A stretch of 41,424 nt of DNA from assembly GCF_002377945.1 (NCBI RefSeq), contig NZ_DFQV01000002.1, positions 1-41,424 on the forward strand, read 5' to 3'. The stretch's first letter is position 1. Each line of letters begins with the position of its first letter. The notes beneath the pieces are model-generated. The model was given only the letters and a program-made list of their open reading frames with translations. It made no database searches and was not told where the DNA came from. The position numbers and the translations under genes were made by a program. Source of the stretch: Psychrobacter sp. UBA3480. Its GTDB lineage: Bacteria > Pseudomonadota > Gammaproteobacteria > Pseudomonadales > Moraxellaceae. Shown one piece after another: positions 25,513-34,402 of this stretch.

Positions 25513-25530
25513 AGTATACGCGAATATACT
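25513..25530. promoter_or_regulatory. Inverted repeat AGTATA-CGCGAA-TATACT
   Basis: Perfect 6-bp arms 67 bp upstream of the EamA start and 48 bp upstream of the LysR start, a typical place for a LysR operator. Confidence 0.45.
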
Positions 25531-25596
25531 ATTTATCTGACCATTAGATTAAATGGCTTAATTTAAAATTTTATGTATTTTGAGATAGGTATAAGC

Positions 25597-26466
25597 ATGA
25601 TAATGCCGAAGATGAGTGTTGGGTTTGCAATGATACTATTGGTTGCAGGAAACATGATTGCCGTCCTTTCAGATGCGCTGATAAAAGAGTTACCAGATGG
25701 CGCAGTGGTCTATCAGTTTGTGCTATTGCGTCAGCTAACAGCCATCTTAATGCTGCTACCGTTTTGTTTATTTAACCAAAAAGCCAAGTTGATTAGTAAT
25801 ATAAAATGGCATTTTGTACGGGGTCATATTTGGTTATTTGGTGCGGTATTTATGGTGTTGTCCATTCAAGCGCTACCGCTGGCAACGGTGAATGCTATTT
25901 TTTATACCGCTCCTTTGATGATGTTACCGTTAGGATTTTTGTTTTATAAAGACAGACTTACAGCACCAAGCATCGTTGTGGCAATACTAGGTTTCATAGG
26001 TATTCTTGTCGTGGTAAAACCAACACAAATTAATATGGGTGCTATATTTGCGCTGATCGTGGCCTTAACCATGGCGACAAACAACCTACTAGTGCGTAAA
26101 TTGCCTTCGAATCACACCGTTGCTCAGACCTTGTTTTTGACCAATTTAGTCGGAATGCCGTTGGGGCTTGGTTTGGCTATTTGGGAAAATGCCCCTTTGA
26201 GTTGGTACGCGCTATGGATAGCAGCAGGCTCAAATTTGTTTATTTTGATCTATGCGGGTATCTGCGTACTGGTCTACCGAGCGGTTGAAGCACATAAAAT
26301 ATCTAGTGCAGAATATACCGGTCTGTTAGGAGCAGTGGTTATCGGCATCGTATGGTTTGATGAAATACCTGATATCAGTCTTTTGATAGGTTCGGCTCTT
26401 ATTGTCTTACCTTTAATTTGGCTCGCCACGCTTGAGTCTATTAAATATAAAAGAACAGCCTTATAG
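25597..26466 (+). CDS. EamA/DMT-superfamily transporter
   Basis: The ATG at 25597 has AGG 7 nt upstream and is chosen over the ATG at 25573; the product is 289 residues. About ten hydrophobic segments in two EamA halves (IALVEL-type first half, then GAIFALIVALTMATNNLLVRKL for the second). Substrate is likely an amino acid or metabolite for export. Divergent from a GcvA-type LysR gene that probably regulates it. Confidence 0.87.
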   Translation: MIMPKMSVGFAMILLVAGNMIAVLSDALIKELPDGAVVYQFVLLRQLTAILMLLPFCLFNQKAKLISNIKWHFVRGHIWLFGAVFMVLSIQALPLATVNAIFYTAPLMMLPLGFLFYKDRLTAPSIVVAILGFIGILVVVKPTQINMGAIFALIVALTMATNNLLVRKLPSNHTVAQTLFLTNLVGMPLGLGLAIWENAPLSWYALWIAAGSNLFILIYAGICVLVYRAVEAHKISSAEYTGLLGAVVIGIVWFDEIPDISLLIGSALIVLPLIWLATLESIKYKRTAL

Positions 26467-26520
26467 AGCTTTTAGATTGTATTTTTTTGGTCATCATGGA
26501 TGATTGTCTCTATAAACGTG

Positions 26521-27066
26521 TTAAGACAAGAGTTTGATGTAGGTGAAGTGCATTATCTGCGGGTTTAGATGGTTGGGATACTCATCAACACGTTGATAGC
26601 CATTATTATCGTAGTACTGATAAGTACATAAAGTGTCTGTATGTAATGCATACGTGACTGCACCCTGTGCCACGAGATAAGTCTCAAATGCTTGATTCAA
26701 CGTCGCTCCAATACGGTGGCGACGATAGTCTGGATCTACACAGAAGAACTGCAATTCGCTATCAAAATTGACTTTATTTCGTTTCGCACCAGCTGTCTCT
26801 TTTTTCTGTAAATCACTTAATACCTTTCGACCTTGATCAGATAAACGCAGCTTGTTTTCTATCTGATCAATAATGGGCTTATTATCGAATAATAAAGCTT
26901 TATGTGGATCTTCTTTAGTGACCCCTATCACCACACCGCAAATAATGTCACCATATTCTGCAACTTGTATAAAAGTAGCATGATGACAGTCTTTAGCTAG
27001 AAATAGGGTAGCCAGTTGCTTTAGAGCCCGCTTATCTGTGGCGCTAGTAAATACACTCAAATTCAT
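26521..27066 (-). CDS. GNAT acetyltransferase with an upstream nonsense codon
   Basis: From the ATG at 27064-27066 it gives 181 residues, with the acetyl-CoA-binding motif VDPDYRRHRIGATL (Arg-x-x-Gly type) in the second half. The frame, however, is open upstream and reads YRRATPEDFTAIVDLFVVN, the usual beta1-alpha1 start of a GNAT. That is preceded in frame by TAA at 27124-27126 and an ATG at 27133-27135 with GAGAG before it. So the natural gene appears to be 26521-27135 with codon 4 changed to a stop (perhaps CAA to TAA). The restart at 27066 has no ribosome-binding site and loses the first strand and helix, so the gene is probably inactive or poorly expressed. Confidence 0.7.
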   Translation of the reverse strand: MNLSVFTSATDKRALKQLATLFLAKDCHHATFIQVAEYGDIICGVVIGVTKEDPHKALLFDNKPIIDQIENKLRLSDQGRKVLSDLQKKETAGAKRNKVNFDSELQFFCVDPDYRRHRIGATLNQAFETYLVAQGAVTYALHTDTLCTYQYYDNNGYQRVDEYPNHLNPQIMHFTYIKLLS

Positions 27067-27161
27067 ATTGACGACAAAAAGGTCGACAATGGCTGTAAAG
27101 TCTTCAGGCGTAGCACGACGATATTATATTGTCATTAGTCACTCTCATTTATCATTAAAAG

Positions 27162-27202
27162 TGCTAGCGTATGCTGATTAACCAAGCATTCATACGCTAG
27201 CA
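27162..27202. terminator. Hairpin terminator after the MBL-fold gene
   Basis: TGCTAGCGTATG and CATACGCTAGCA pair perfectly (12 bp), with AAAA on one side and TTTT on the other. It ends the minus-strand MBL transcript before the GNAT gene. Confidence 0.7.
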
Positions 27203-27266
27203 TTTTGAACTCGTATTTCGCTAATAGACTTATCAAATAATGATATTTTTATCTAATAGTCCGCAT

Positions 27267-28142
27267 TTACCACTTCAGTTCACCTGTATTTACTTTACTG
27301 CCTATTTGTAAACTAGTATCCCCAGATAACGCGGGGTAAGCTACTTCCATGGTAGAAATTACTTTTTCTGACTGCTTAGAGTTTTGCTTTTTTGCCTCAT
27401 CCAGTGCTTGCTCAAAGGTTTTTAGATAACTGAGAGTGAAATCAACAGCATAGTCTTTTTTGAGTAGGTTGCCCGAATAGTGACCTGGTATCACAAGGTT
27501 TGGCTTTAATTGCTTCATTTGTTCTAACGATTGCATCCAAGCGCTACGAGCTTCTTTAGTTTGGGTATCAGCAGTCCACACATGCATACCTGATGTTACC
27601 GACACACCGCCGAACACAGTTTTTGACTCTGGTACCCACATATATGCTTGATGAGTTCCCATCTCCTTGATTTCAATTTTGTGACCTTCTAAGGTCAGTG
27701 TAGACTGATCAAGTGTTTGCGGTACTGTGATCTTGGTAGGCGCATGTTTACCAAGGATTGGACCCCAATGCTTTAATTTTGCATCTTTAGTCGCCTCAAT
27801 GTGTTCAATAATAGAAGGGCTAGACATAACCTTTACATCAGGGAAGGCCTTGACTAAAGGCTGAAGACCGAAATAGTAATCTGGATCGCCTGCCGTGATA
27901 TAAATCATTTTAAGGTCTTTATTACTTTTTTTGATCATATCAACCAATGCTTCACCATCTTTGACACTAAACTGTGCATCGAACAAGATAGCATCTTTCT
28001 CGCCACTTGCCAGCACAGAGGTCACTGGGAAAATAGCATTTTGATCTGGTTTATATGCTTGCAGTTTTAGATCGGCTGCGTTTGTTTGGGTTGCGAGCAG
28101 TAGCACACTGGCCGCCATAGAAGCTGTCATTAATTTTTTCAT
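27267..28142 (-). CDS. MBL-fold protein lacking metal-binding His residues
   Basis: A 291-residue exported protein (signal peptide, cleavage after TNA at about 22) with the metallo-beta-lactamase fold order. Where active members have HxHxDH, this has A84-G85-D86-P87-D88-Y89 (TAGDPDYYFG): all three His are gone, Asp88 is kept. Later parts such as PGHYSG retain a His. It is therefore unlikely to bind two zinc ions in the normal way. Divergent from the LysR gene at 28290, which probably regulates it. Confidence 0.85.
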   Translation of the reverse strand: MKKLMTASMAASVLLLATQTNAADLKLQAYKPDQNAIFPVTSVLASGEKDAILFDAQFSVKDGEALVDMIKKSNKDLKMIYITAGDPDYYFGLQPLVKAFPDVKVMSSPSIIEHIEATKDAKLKHWGPILGKHAPTKITVPQTLDQSTLTLEGHKIEIKEMGTHQAYMWVPESKTVFGGVSVTSGMHVWTADTQTKEARSAWMQSLEQMKQLKPNLVIPGHYSGNLLKKDYAVDFTLSYLKTFEQALDEAKKQNSKQSEKVISTMEVAYPALSGDTSLQIGSKVNTGELKW

Positions 28143-28220
28143 AATCCACCTGTATTTTCATTTGAGTAAATAGACCGCGTTAAGGGCGGCATTCGTTGTT
28201 AGTAGCTATTCTATTCGATT

Positions 28221-28237
28221 GTATTTCGTTTAAATAC
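28221..28237. promoter_or_regulatory. Inverted repeat GTATTT-CGTTT-AAATAC in the MBL/LysR gap
   Basis: Perfect 6-bp arms in the 147-bp divergent promoter region, a likely LysR site. Confidence 0.45.
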
Positions 28238-28289
28238 GCTATAATTCGGTATTTACTGTTTCAGTTTTCGCGCAAATAAGGATAGATAA

Positions 28290-29183
28290 ATGGATAGGCT
28301 GACCGCGTTACAGGTGTTTGTTACGATCGTTGAGCAAGGTAGCTTGAGCCGTGCCGCAGACAATTTAGACATGTCTAGAGCTAAGGTAACGCGCTATCTG
28401 ACAGAGCTTGAGAGCTGGATGGATATGCGCTTATTACATCGCACAACCAGAAGTCTAAGCCTCACTGCACCTGGTGAGCAGACCCTTGAGGTAGCGTATC
28501 AGTTGCTTGGATTGACCGACTCGTTGGATCAGATACGCAATCAAAACACTTTGGAGCTAAAAGGTCAGCTGCGAATCACGGCCAGCTTTTCGCTGATTGA
28601 TAGCCTTTTGATGGATGTGGTTGGTCGCTTTGTTTCTCACTGGCCGCAAACAGCGATTGATATTCTTACCACTGATGATTCGGTCAATTTAGTTGATGCC
28701 CGTATTGACTTGGCGATTCGTATCACCAATGACTTGGAACCAAATGTCGTTGCCAGACGTATCGGTGAGTGCCACTCTATCGTATGCGCTGCACCTGAGT
28801 ATTTACAAAAGCGTGGCAGACCTGTAGATGTACAATCGCTTGTACATCACAACTGTCTATCGTTTGCGTATTTTGGACGGTCGGCATGGGTGTTTGACGG
28901 GCCAAATGGTCCAGAGTCTGTTCCTATCTCTGGCAATATCAGCGCCAATATCTCTGAAGTCTTGCTCTCTGCCACGTTGCGTGGACACGGGATCAGCTTA
29001 CAGCCATCTGGCGCAGTCAAGTCTTTGATTGCATCTGGACAACTTATTGAGTTATTGCCTGAATGGAAACCCAAAACTTTGGGTGTTTATGTGGTTTATG
29101 CCAATCGAAAGCAGGTGACACCACTACAAAGAAAGTTTATTGATTTTCTCGCCGAAGAAATAAAGCGTTCGCCTTATTGGTAG
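28290..29183 (+). CDS. LysR-type transcriptional regulator
   Basis: A 297-residue LysR regulator: HTH MDRLTALQVFVTIVEQGSLSRAADNLDMSRAKVTRYL, then an effector domain (LRITASFSLIDSLL, ARRIGECHSIVCAAPEYL). The C-terminus QRKFIDFLAEE is typical of the PecT/DsdC-like group. AGGA lies 8 nt before the ATG. Divergent from the MBL-fold gene. Confidence 0.9.
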   Translation: MDRLTALQVFVTIVEQGSLSRAADNLDMSRAKVTRYLTELESWMDMRLLHRTTRSLSLTAPGEQTLEVAYQLLGLTDSLDQIRNQNTLELKGQLRITASFSLIDSLLMDVVGRFVSHWPQTAIDILTTDDSVNLVDARIDLAIRITNDLEPNVVARRIGECHSIVCAAPEYLQKRGRPVDVQSLVHHNCLSFAYFGRSAWVFDGPNGPESVPISGNISANISEVLLSATLRGHGISLQPSGAVKSLIASGQLIELLPEWKPKTLGVYVVYANRKQVTPLQRKFIDFLAEEIKRSPYW

Positions 29184-29236
29184 CAAGAAACTCATAAACT
29201 AGGATATTAATAGATAGGAAATATCTTACGACGGCT

Positions 29237-29252
29237 CTAATGTTAACATTAG
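29237..29252. other. Perfect 16-bp palindrome CTAATGTTAACATTAG
   Basis: Lies 53 bp after the LysR stop in a gene-free stretch of 176 bp that also has an (AT) run at about 29341-29356. It has no T-run, so it is not a terminator. It may be a protein-binding site, but no gene nearby calls for one. Confidence 0.35.
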
Positions 29253-29359
29253 CCAATAGGTATTTATTACTACTATGATTGAGGATTAAAGGCGTAGATT
29301 ATGCATAGTCTGATTACGCATAAAAGGAGGTATCGCTTCTATATATATATATATATGAA

Positions 29360-29749
29360 CTAATACATAGTTTGATCATTAGCAGAATCTTTAGGTATTT
29401 GCTGGATAGAGTCCCAATGCTCAACAATTTTCCCACTATCATCAAATCGAAAGAAATCCATCGTCACGAACTCATCGATGGTTTTATCTTCGTTATGCCA
29501 GACTTGATGGGTATGCAATGAGACTAAGTCATCTTCAGCGATACAACGTACAAACTCAATTGACTTATTCGGATACTGTGCTTGCATCCGTTCAAAGTAT
29601 TCAATAAATCCTGATTTACCATCGACTACGGCAGGATTGTGTTGAATATAATCATCGCCCACATAATCAGCGACGGCCTTTTGTGGATTACCCTCGTGAG
29701 CGGTCTGATAGAACGCGATAGCATTCTTTTTATTGTTTGCCAAATTCAT
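29360..29749 (-). CDS. NTF2-like (SnoaL-type) protein
   Basis: A 129-residue protein of the cone-shaped NTF2/SnoaL fold: AIAFYQTAHEGNPQKAVADYVGDDYIQHNPAVVDG, then VRCIAEDDLVSLHTHQVW and FFRFDDSGKIVEHWD. The His/Asp residues that line the pocket in polyketide-cyclase-like members are present. Often found as a stand-alone gene of unknown role. Good ribosome-binding site (TGGAG) before the ATG. Confidence 0.86.
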   Translation of the reverse strand: MNLANNKKNAIAFYQTAHEGNPQKAVADYVGDDYIQHNPAVVDGKSGFIEYFERMQAQYPNKSIEFVRCIAEDDLVSLHTHQVWHNEDKTIDEFVTMDFFRFDDSGKIVEHWDSIQQIPKDSANDQTMY

Positions 29750-29913
29750 CGTCGGCTCCAGTTATTATTTATGTTTATTTTAAAAGCAATACAGTAAATT
29801 AATAAGAAATATTATTAAAAAACGTCAGAAAATCTATAGCAGAAACTCAAACGGCCAATAGCAACGCTAAAATTATGCTTATTGACCATTTGATAATGTT
29901 TAGACTTCGCTTA

Positions 29914-30178
29914 GGGTCTGTTGAACATTCAAATATTAGGGCTGCTGATTGCTAAAATTGCACCAAATTAGGCGCAAGCCGACGATAATGTCGAGACCTT
30001 AACTAGGATTGCAACAACGTTCGGGGTGATTTTAGCATCAGCCTTTCAGGGCAGTACTATTTTCTGCCAATATATGGCGAAATTGTTTAACCTAGAATGA
30101 CTAGGCGTCAAAAATTTCACTGCATATTGTCTAAAAAATAGTGACTGCCAGCACCACATTTGAATGATCAACAGACCC
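29914..30178. mobile_element. 265-bp MITE with 21-bp inverted ends, TA target
   Basis: The ends are GGGTCTGTTGAACATTCAAA and the inverted TTTGAATGATCAACAGACCC, differing at one position, and are flanked by TA on both sides (29912-29913, 30179-30180). The 265 bp between have no coding capacity, but a sub-terminal inverted block (GCTAAAAT / ATTTTAGC) is present. This is a non-autonomous element using a TA target, as in IS630/Tc1-like or IS5-related elements. It lies 10 bp from the nitroreductase stop. Confidence 0.85.
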
Positions 30179-30188
30179 TAATGATTGC

Positions 30189-30845
30189 TTAAGCCTTAAT
30201 AAAAATAGTCTCTTCACTCAAGCGTGATTTAGGTATTTTGGCATTAAAGTCATCATCGCTGCGGTAGCCAAACGATACCACTGCTACGGCAGAATATCCT
30301 TTGCTACGTAAGTCGAACTCTGTATCAAGCGCCTGTAAATCAACGCCTTCCATAGGGACGGTATCAATACCCAAAAGCGCGCTGCCCAATAGTACCCCGC
30401 CCATGTTGAGATATACCTGTTTGGCAAGCCAATGTGGCTCATCTTTGGTATCGAATCGATGCATATCTAAGAACAATTGGCGACCTTGATGCATCTGTGC
30501 TTTGAATTCTGACTGTGCATAACGACCATCTTGATCTTCTTTTTCAAGTACAGCCTGCAAGTAGTCATCATCCGCATGAATACGAGTACAGAAAACCACC
30601 ACGTGTGAGGCATCTATGACTTTAGGTGTATTAAAATGAAAGGCACCTTGCGTGCTTTTGGCAATGCGTGCTTTGCCTGCGTCATCATCTGCAATGACAA
30701 AGTTCCATGGTTGAATATTGGTACTTGATGGACTCATTTGTAGCATGTCTTTGATCTGTTCAAAATCTTCAGCAGATATCTTTTTATTGGCATCAAATAC
30801 TTTGGTGCTGTAACGCCAGTTTAGTGCTTCATTGATGGTTTTCAT
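30189..30845 (-). CDS. Nitroreductase (NfsB-like, FMN-dependent)
   Basis: A 218-residue NAD(P)H nitroreductase of the NfsB/DHPR-type group. RYSTKVFD (N-terminal FMN-phosphate loop), MSPSSTNIQPWNFVI (FMN-binding), MGGVLLGSALLGIDTVPMEGVD and a C-terminus RLSEETIFI all match. It reduces nitro groups or quinones in the cytoplasm. It may form resistance or activation determinants for nitro drugs. A MITE ends 10 bp from its stop. Confidence 0.91.
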   Translation of the reverse strand: MKTINEALNWRYSTKVFDANKKISAEDFEQIKDMLQMSPSSTNIQPWNFVIADDDAGKARIAKSTQGAFHFNTPKVIDASHVVVFCTRIHADDDYLQAVLEKEDQDGRYAQSEFKAQMHQGRQLFLDMHRFDTKDEPHWLAKQVYLNMGGVLLGSALLGIDTVPMEGVDLQALDTEFDLRSKGYSAVAVVSFGYRSDDDFNAKIPKSRLSEETIFIKA

Positions 30846-31149
30846 GATTGTCCTTAAGTAAAGTAAGTTTCAGTTTTTTAGTCAGCTGGTAATACAAACG
30901 GATTTAACAAACGGTTCTACTCAATCCTTATTCTTGCATAGATAAGTTGAATGATTAGCCCGTCCTAGCGATGACTCATAATAGTAAAGTTCATACATTA
31001 GAACCACTAGCTACAAGAGAAAACACTTTCAATATTATTTTGAGAATACGGCGTTTTTAATCTATCTAAAGGTTATTTATTAGCTATATTAGGACGTATA
31101 ATGAAGGTGCTTTATCAATTGATAAATCCATTAAACGCATAAGCTCATC
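30846..31149. other. 304-bp gene-free stretch
   Basis: Contains the promoter side of the nitroreductase gene; no other gene, clear hairpin or repeat was seen here. Confidence 0.4.
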
Positions 31150-32124
31150 TTAAAACGGCGCGAAATTATCAGGCTGACTGTGCGTAGCAGTCCAACGTTG
31201 ATTGGCATCAATATGACTATTAAGCCCAACTCCTTGTGGTACTTGCATATTATCGCCATACAGCCAAAGCACCATATTGGTACGTTTGCCACTAGTGATT
31301 GGATGTGCGGCGTGCGGCACCGAGCCTCTATGAATAATCGCCATGCCAGGTTTAAAGATGGCACGTTTGGTTTGCCCTAAATGGCGATCAACAAAGTCAA
31401 CTTCTGATCCAGTAAAGTCTTCGCCTGGCAGATTTAGGTTAATATTCATAGTCACCGCTGAAGCATCGGTATGAAGTTGTAGCGATGTATCACCTGTCGG
31501 CTGGTATTGAATCGAGAACCCAAAGGTCTGAGTGTCATAGCCATAAATATTGGCAAATAACAACCGAGCGATAGGGCGCATATATTGATTCATGACTTTA
31601 TGATAAAACGCCTGAAAATTAGGGGTGGCCAAATAGCCTAGCGAGCGCGCATCTAGCATGGCCCCATTACTGTTCAAGGCAATACCGTAAGGAGGACGTA
31701 TGGGAATGTTAGCGTCTGCGATTGCTTGCAGATAATGGCGCAGCGTTGATAGTTGTGTTGGGTCAAAGAGTTGCCCCTGATATACGTCAGGTAGTATCTC
31801 TTGCCATAAATTTTTAACAGCCGTCTCCGTAGAAGGAGCGCGCCATGCTTGCGTCACTGCATCACGTAGAGTTGGATCAAATAATGAGTCATCAAGTACA
31901 GGCAAGTCCTGCTCAGTGGTTTCCCACTCTGCCCATGCTTGCTCTAATAACTGGCTGTTTTGATGCCAGAAATGCTCTACCGATGGTGCACGTCTAAGAA
32001 TGTCTGATTTTGAAGGTAGTGGTAAGTTGCGTGCTTGCTGTAGTGCGCTCTGTTGATTATCTCCATCATGGTCGCTATGGTGTTGAGTATCCTGTGTGCT
32101 TGTAGGCCGTATTATAGTATCCAT
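31150..32124 (-). CDS. 2OG-Fe(II) oxygenase superfamily protein
   Basis: A 324-residue protein with the double-stranded beta-helix of Fe(II)/2-oxoglutarate dioxygenases in the second half. The iron ligands read HTDASAV (His-x-Asp) and VPHAAHP (distal His), and Arg in GKRTNMVLWL should bind 2-oxoglutarate. The first 130 residues form a distinct helical part. The substrate is unknown. Good ribosome-binding site (GGAG). Divergent from the LysR gene at 32300. Confidence 0.83.
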   Translation of the reverse strand: MDTIIRPTSTQDTQHHSDHDGDNQQSALQQARNLPLPSKSDILRRAPSVEHFWHQNSQLLEQAWAEWETTEQDLPVLDDSLFDPTLRDAVTQAWRAPSTETAVKNLWQEILPDVYQGQLFDPTQLSTLRHYLQAIADANIPIRPPYGIALNSNGAMLDARSLGYLATPNFQAFYHKVMNQYMRPIARLLFANIYGYDTQTFGFSIQYQPTGDTSLQLHTDASAVTMNINLNLPGEDFTGSEVDFVDRHLGQTKRAIFKPGMAIIHRGSVPHAAHPITSGKRTNMVLWLYGDNMQVPQGVGLNSHIDANQRWTATHSQPDNFAPF

Positions 32125-32178
32125 CGTGTATCTCCAAATGTGTGAGTAAACCTTATAGATGCATGCTACTATAATTAA

Positions 32179-32193
32179 TGATTTTGATAATCA
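32179..32193. promoter_or_regulatory. Inverted repeat TGATT-TTGAT-AATCA in the oxygenase/LysR gap
   Basis: Perfect 5-bp arms in the 175-bp shared promoter region; weak candidate for a LysR operator. Confidence 0.3.
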
Positions 32194-32299
32194 GCAGGTT
32201 TAGAGAAACAGTTTCAATAATTTTTATATAATAATGAGGCTAGCAGCAGCAAGCGATGGTGGTTGCTAAGTTAGACGCTAATTGAACGAAGGCATGACG

Positions 32300-33214
32300 A
32301 TGAAAAATTTGCAGGATTTACGTATTTTTATTGAGACCGCTCGCTTAGGCAGCCTATCTGCCTGTGCTCGGCACTTAGATCTGTCGCCTGCAGTTGTGAG
32401 TGCAGCGGTCAAGCGATTAGAAGCCGAAATTGAGACGGTATTATTTGTTCGCTCTACTCGTAGGCTGCGTCTAACTAGCAAGGGTGAGCAGTACTTAAAG
32501 CATTGCCGAGATGCGGTGGCTATCTTAGACAATGCTTATGCAGGACTACATGACAATGATGCCGAGCTGACGGGTACCATTCGACTGTCGGCATCATCAG
32601 ATTTGGGACGAAACCTAATTTTGCCTTGGCTGGACGATTTTATAGACATTCACCCAAAAGTGACGGTGCAGCTACATATGTCAGACAGCTATGTGGACTT
32701 GTACGGTCAGCAGATTGATTTGGCACTACGTTACGGCGCACCCAAAGATTCATCACTGGTTGCACTACCCATAGTGTTGAATAATCGCCCTATACTGTGT
32801 GCGTCAAAGGAGTATTTGAGCAAAATTGATAAGGATATCGGTATCCCAAAAATGCCGGAAGATTTGTCGCAGCATAATTGCTTACGTTTAGGGCATGATG
32901 AAAAATATTTGAGCGAGTGGACTTTTGAAAAAGAGGGCAAGACTAAACGTGTGGCCGTGGATGGCAATCGCAGAAGTAAAGACGGTGACGTTGTACGCCG
33001 CTGGGCAGTGGCGGGTAAAGGCATCGCATTAAAGTCTCAGTTAGATATAGCCGGCGATTTAAAGGCAGAGAGACTTGTCGAGGTAGAGTTGGACGGCTGG
33101 CAAGTGGCCAACTATCCGCTGTATTTGATTTGTCCAGAACGGCGCTTAATCGATCCATTGTTTAATGCGGTCAAAGAATACTTGATTGAACGAGTAGAGC
33201 AGGTGTTAAGGTAA
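32300..33214 (+). CDS. LysR-type regulator, intact relative of the pseudogene at 17973
   Basis: The ATG at 32300 follows AAGG by 7 nt and is chosen over ATG 32294 and TTG 32282; the product is 304 residues. HTH: LQDLRIFIETARLGSLSACARHLDLSPAVVSAAVKRLE. The effector domain ends YPLYLICPERRLIDPLFNAVKEYLIERVEQVL, the same ending as the decayed copy at 17973. The two genes are paralogues. It is divergent from the 2OG-Fe(II) oxygenase gene and probably controls it. Confidence 0.91.
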   Translation: MKNLQDLRIFIETARLGSLSACARHLDLSPAVVSAAVKRLEAEIETVLFVRSTRRLRLTSKGEQYLKHCRDAVAILDNAYAGLHDNDAELTGTIRLSASSDLGRNLILPWLDDFIDIHPKVTVQLHMSDSYVDLYGQQIDLALRYGAPKDSSLVALPIVLNNRPILCASKEYLSKIDKDIGIPKMPEDLSQHNCLRLGHDEKYLSEWTFEKEGKTKRVAVDGNRRSKDGDVVRRWAVAGKGIALKSQLDIAGDLKAERLVEVELDGWQVANYPLYLICPERRLIDPLFNAVKEYLIERVEQVLR

Positions 33215-33346
33215 AACGAGAACTAATGATTACCCTGTTTGATCAGTTGTAAGATAGTTAACATTTAAATTCTTTACATGAGGTATGTTTAATCAGACGA
33301 GCAAAACAACAATCCCTAGACAGTGGTTAATTAATGATTATTATGA

Positions 33347-34402
33347 CTATTGCCATACCTTATCAAACACCGTAAACCAGTTTTTTGACGTCACCTTTTC
33401 AATAAGTTGATCAGAGAAATGGCGTTGCTGCATTCGCTCAATCAACATAGAGATTTGACTGATATCAAATAACTCATCAGGTAGGAGGCAACCATCGAAA
33501 TCAGAGCCAAACCCAACGTGATCTTCGCCTAGATGGTCGATCAGATAATCAAGATGATCGACAATCACATCAAGCGAGGTTTGCGTATTACGTTGTCCAT
33601 CTGCACGAAGAAACGCCACATCGAAATTCACTCCAACCAAACCATCGCTTTGTTTAATAGCAGCCAGCTGCTGATCAGTTAAGTTCCGTGCTTGCTGACA
33701 TAGAGCGTGCGAATTGGAGTGTGTCGCAACAATAGGCTGGCAGGCAATCTCTAGCGTATCCCAAAAAGCACGCTCATTCATATGCGACACATCTATCAGC
33801 ATATGCTTTTCACTGCACTTAAGAATGAGGTCTTTACCTTGAGTCGTGAGCCCAGATCCTGTATCGGGAGAATGCGGAAAAGACGCATTTAAGCCATCAC
33901 CGAAGAGACTCTTTCTATTCCACAGTGGGCCAATGCTTCTGAGGCCTGCCTCATAAAACATATCAAGCAGGTCAGGCTGTATGGCTAAAAACTCAGCACC
34001 TTCCAAATGCAATACAATGGCCAGTTGCTTATTCTGCTGACAGGCTTGGATTTGTTTTAATGAGGTGCAGATCTGAATCTGACCGTCAGATCTTGCCTCT
34101 AGTTGCTGGGCTAGTTTCAATTGTGTGCAGCAGATATCGACGATTTCTTGCGGAGTAAAATCCGAATTTGAGGGGTCAGATAGTTTTTCAGGATGGTTGT
34201 TTTTCACATAAGCATAGGGTGGTAAAAATATAGAAAATAATCCGCCCATCCAGTTCGCGTCTTTGCAACGTTGTAAGTCCAAATGCCCTGGTAGCGTGCC
34301 ATAAATAAAGTCATGTACCGGATCGGCAGCTGAACTTAGCCAAAGGCGGGTCAACAGATCGTTATGTCCATCAAATATGACAGGCTTAGTATTAGCATTC
34401 AT
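33347..34402 (-). CDS. M19 membrane-dipeptidase-family protein of the PQQ operon
   Basis: A 351-residue zinc dipeptidase of family M19. Metal ligands are FDGHNDLL (His-x-Asp), the Glu in LHLEGAEF, and the His in [11 protein letters not shown] and neighbouring [12 protein letters not shown] is present near the end. Renal-dipeptidase-like genes occur at the end of the pqq cluster in Acinetobacter-type bacteria. They could cut peptide pieces released from PqqA during PQQ formation, though that is not certain. Overlaps pqqE by 4 nt, so it is translated with it. Confidence 0.9.
   Translation of the reverse strand: MNANTKPVIFDGHNDLLTRLWLSSAADPVHDFIYGTLPGHLDLQRCKDANWMGGLFSIFLPPYAYVKNNHPEKLSDPSNSDFTPQEIVDICCTQLKLAQQLEARSDGQIQICTSLKQIQACQQNKQLAIVLHLEGAEFLAIQPDLLDMFYEAGLRSIGPLWNRKSLFGDGLNASFPHSPDTGSGLTTQGKDLILKCSEKHMLIDVSHMNERAFWDTLEIACQPIVATHSNSHALCQQARNLTDQQLAAIKQSDGLVGVNFDVAFLRADGQRNTQTSLDVIVDHLDYLIDHLGEDHVGFGSDFDGCLLPDELFDISQISMLIERMQQRHFSDQLIEKVTSKNWFTVFDKVWQ

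Noticed and set aside
29318..29358. AAGGAGG as the ribosome-binding site of a small gene
   Set aside because: No start codon at a usable distance; the next ATG gives a two-codon frame.
30301..30489. Plus-strand frames inside the nitroreductase, pqq and copA genes
   Set aside because: Shadows of well-supported minus-strand genes with no protein-family features.
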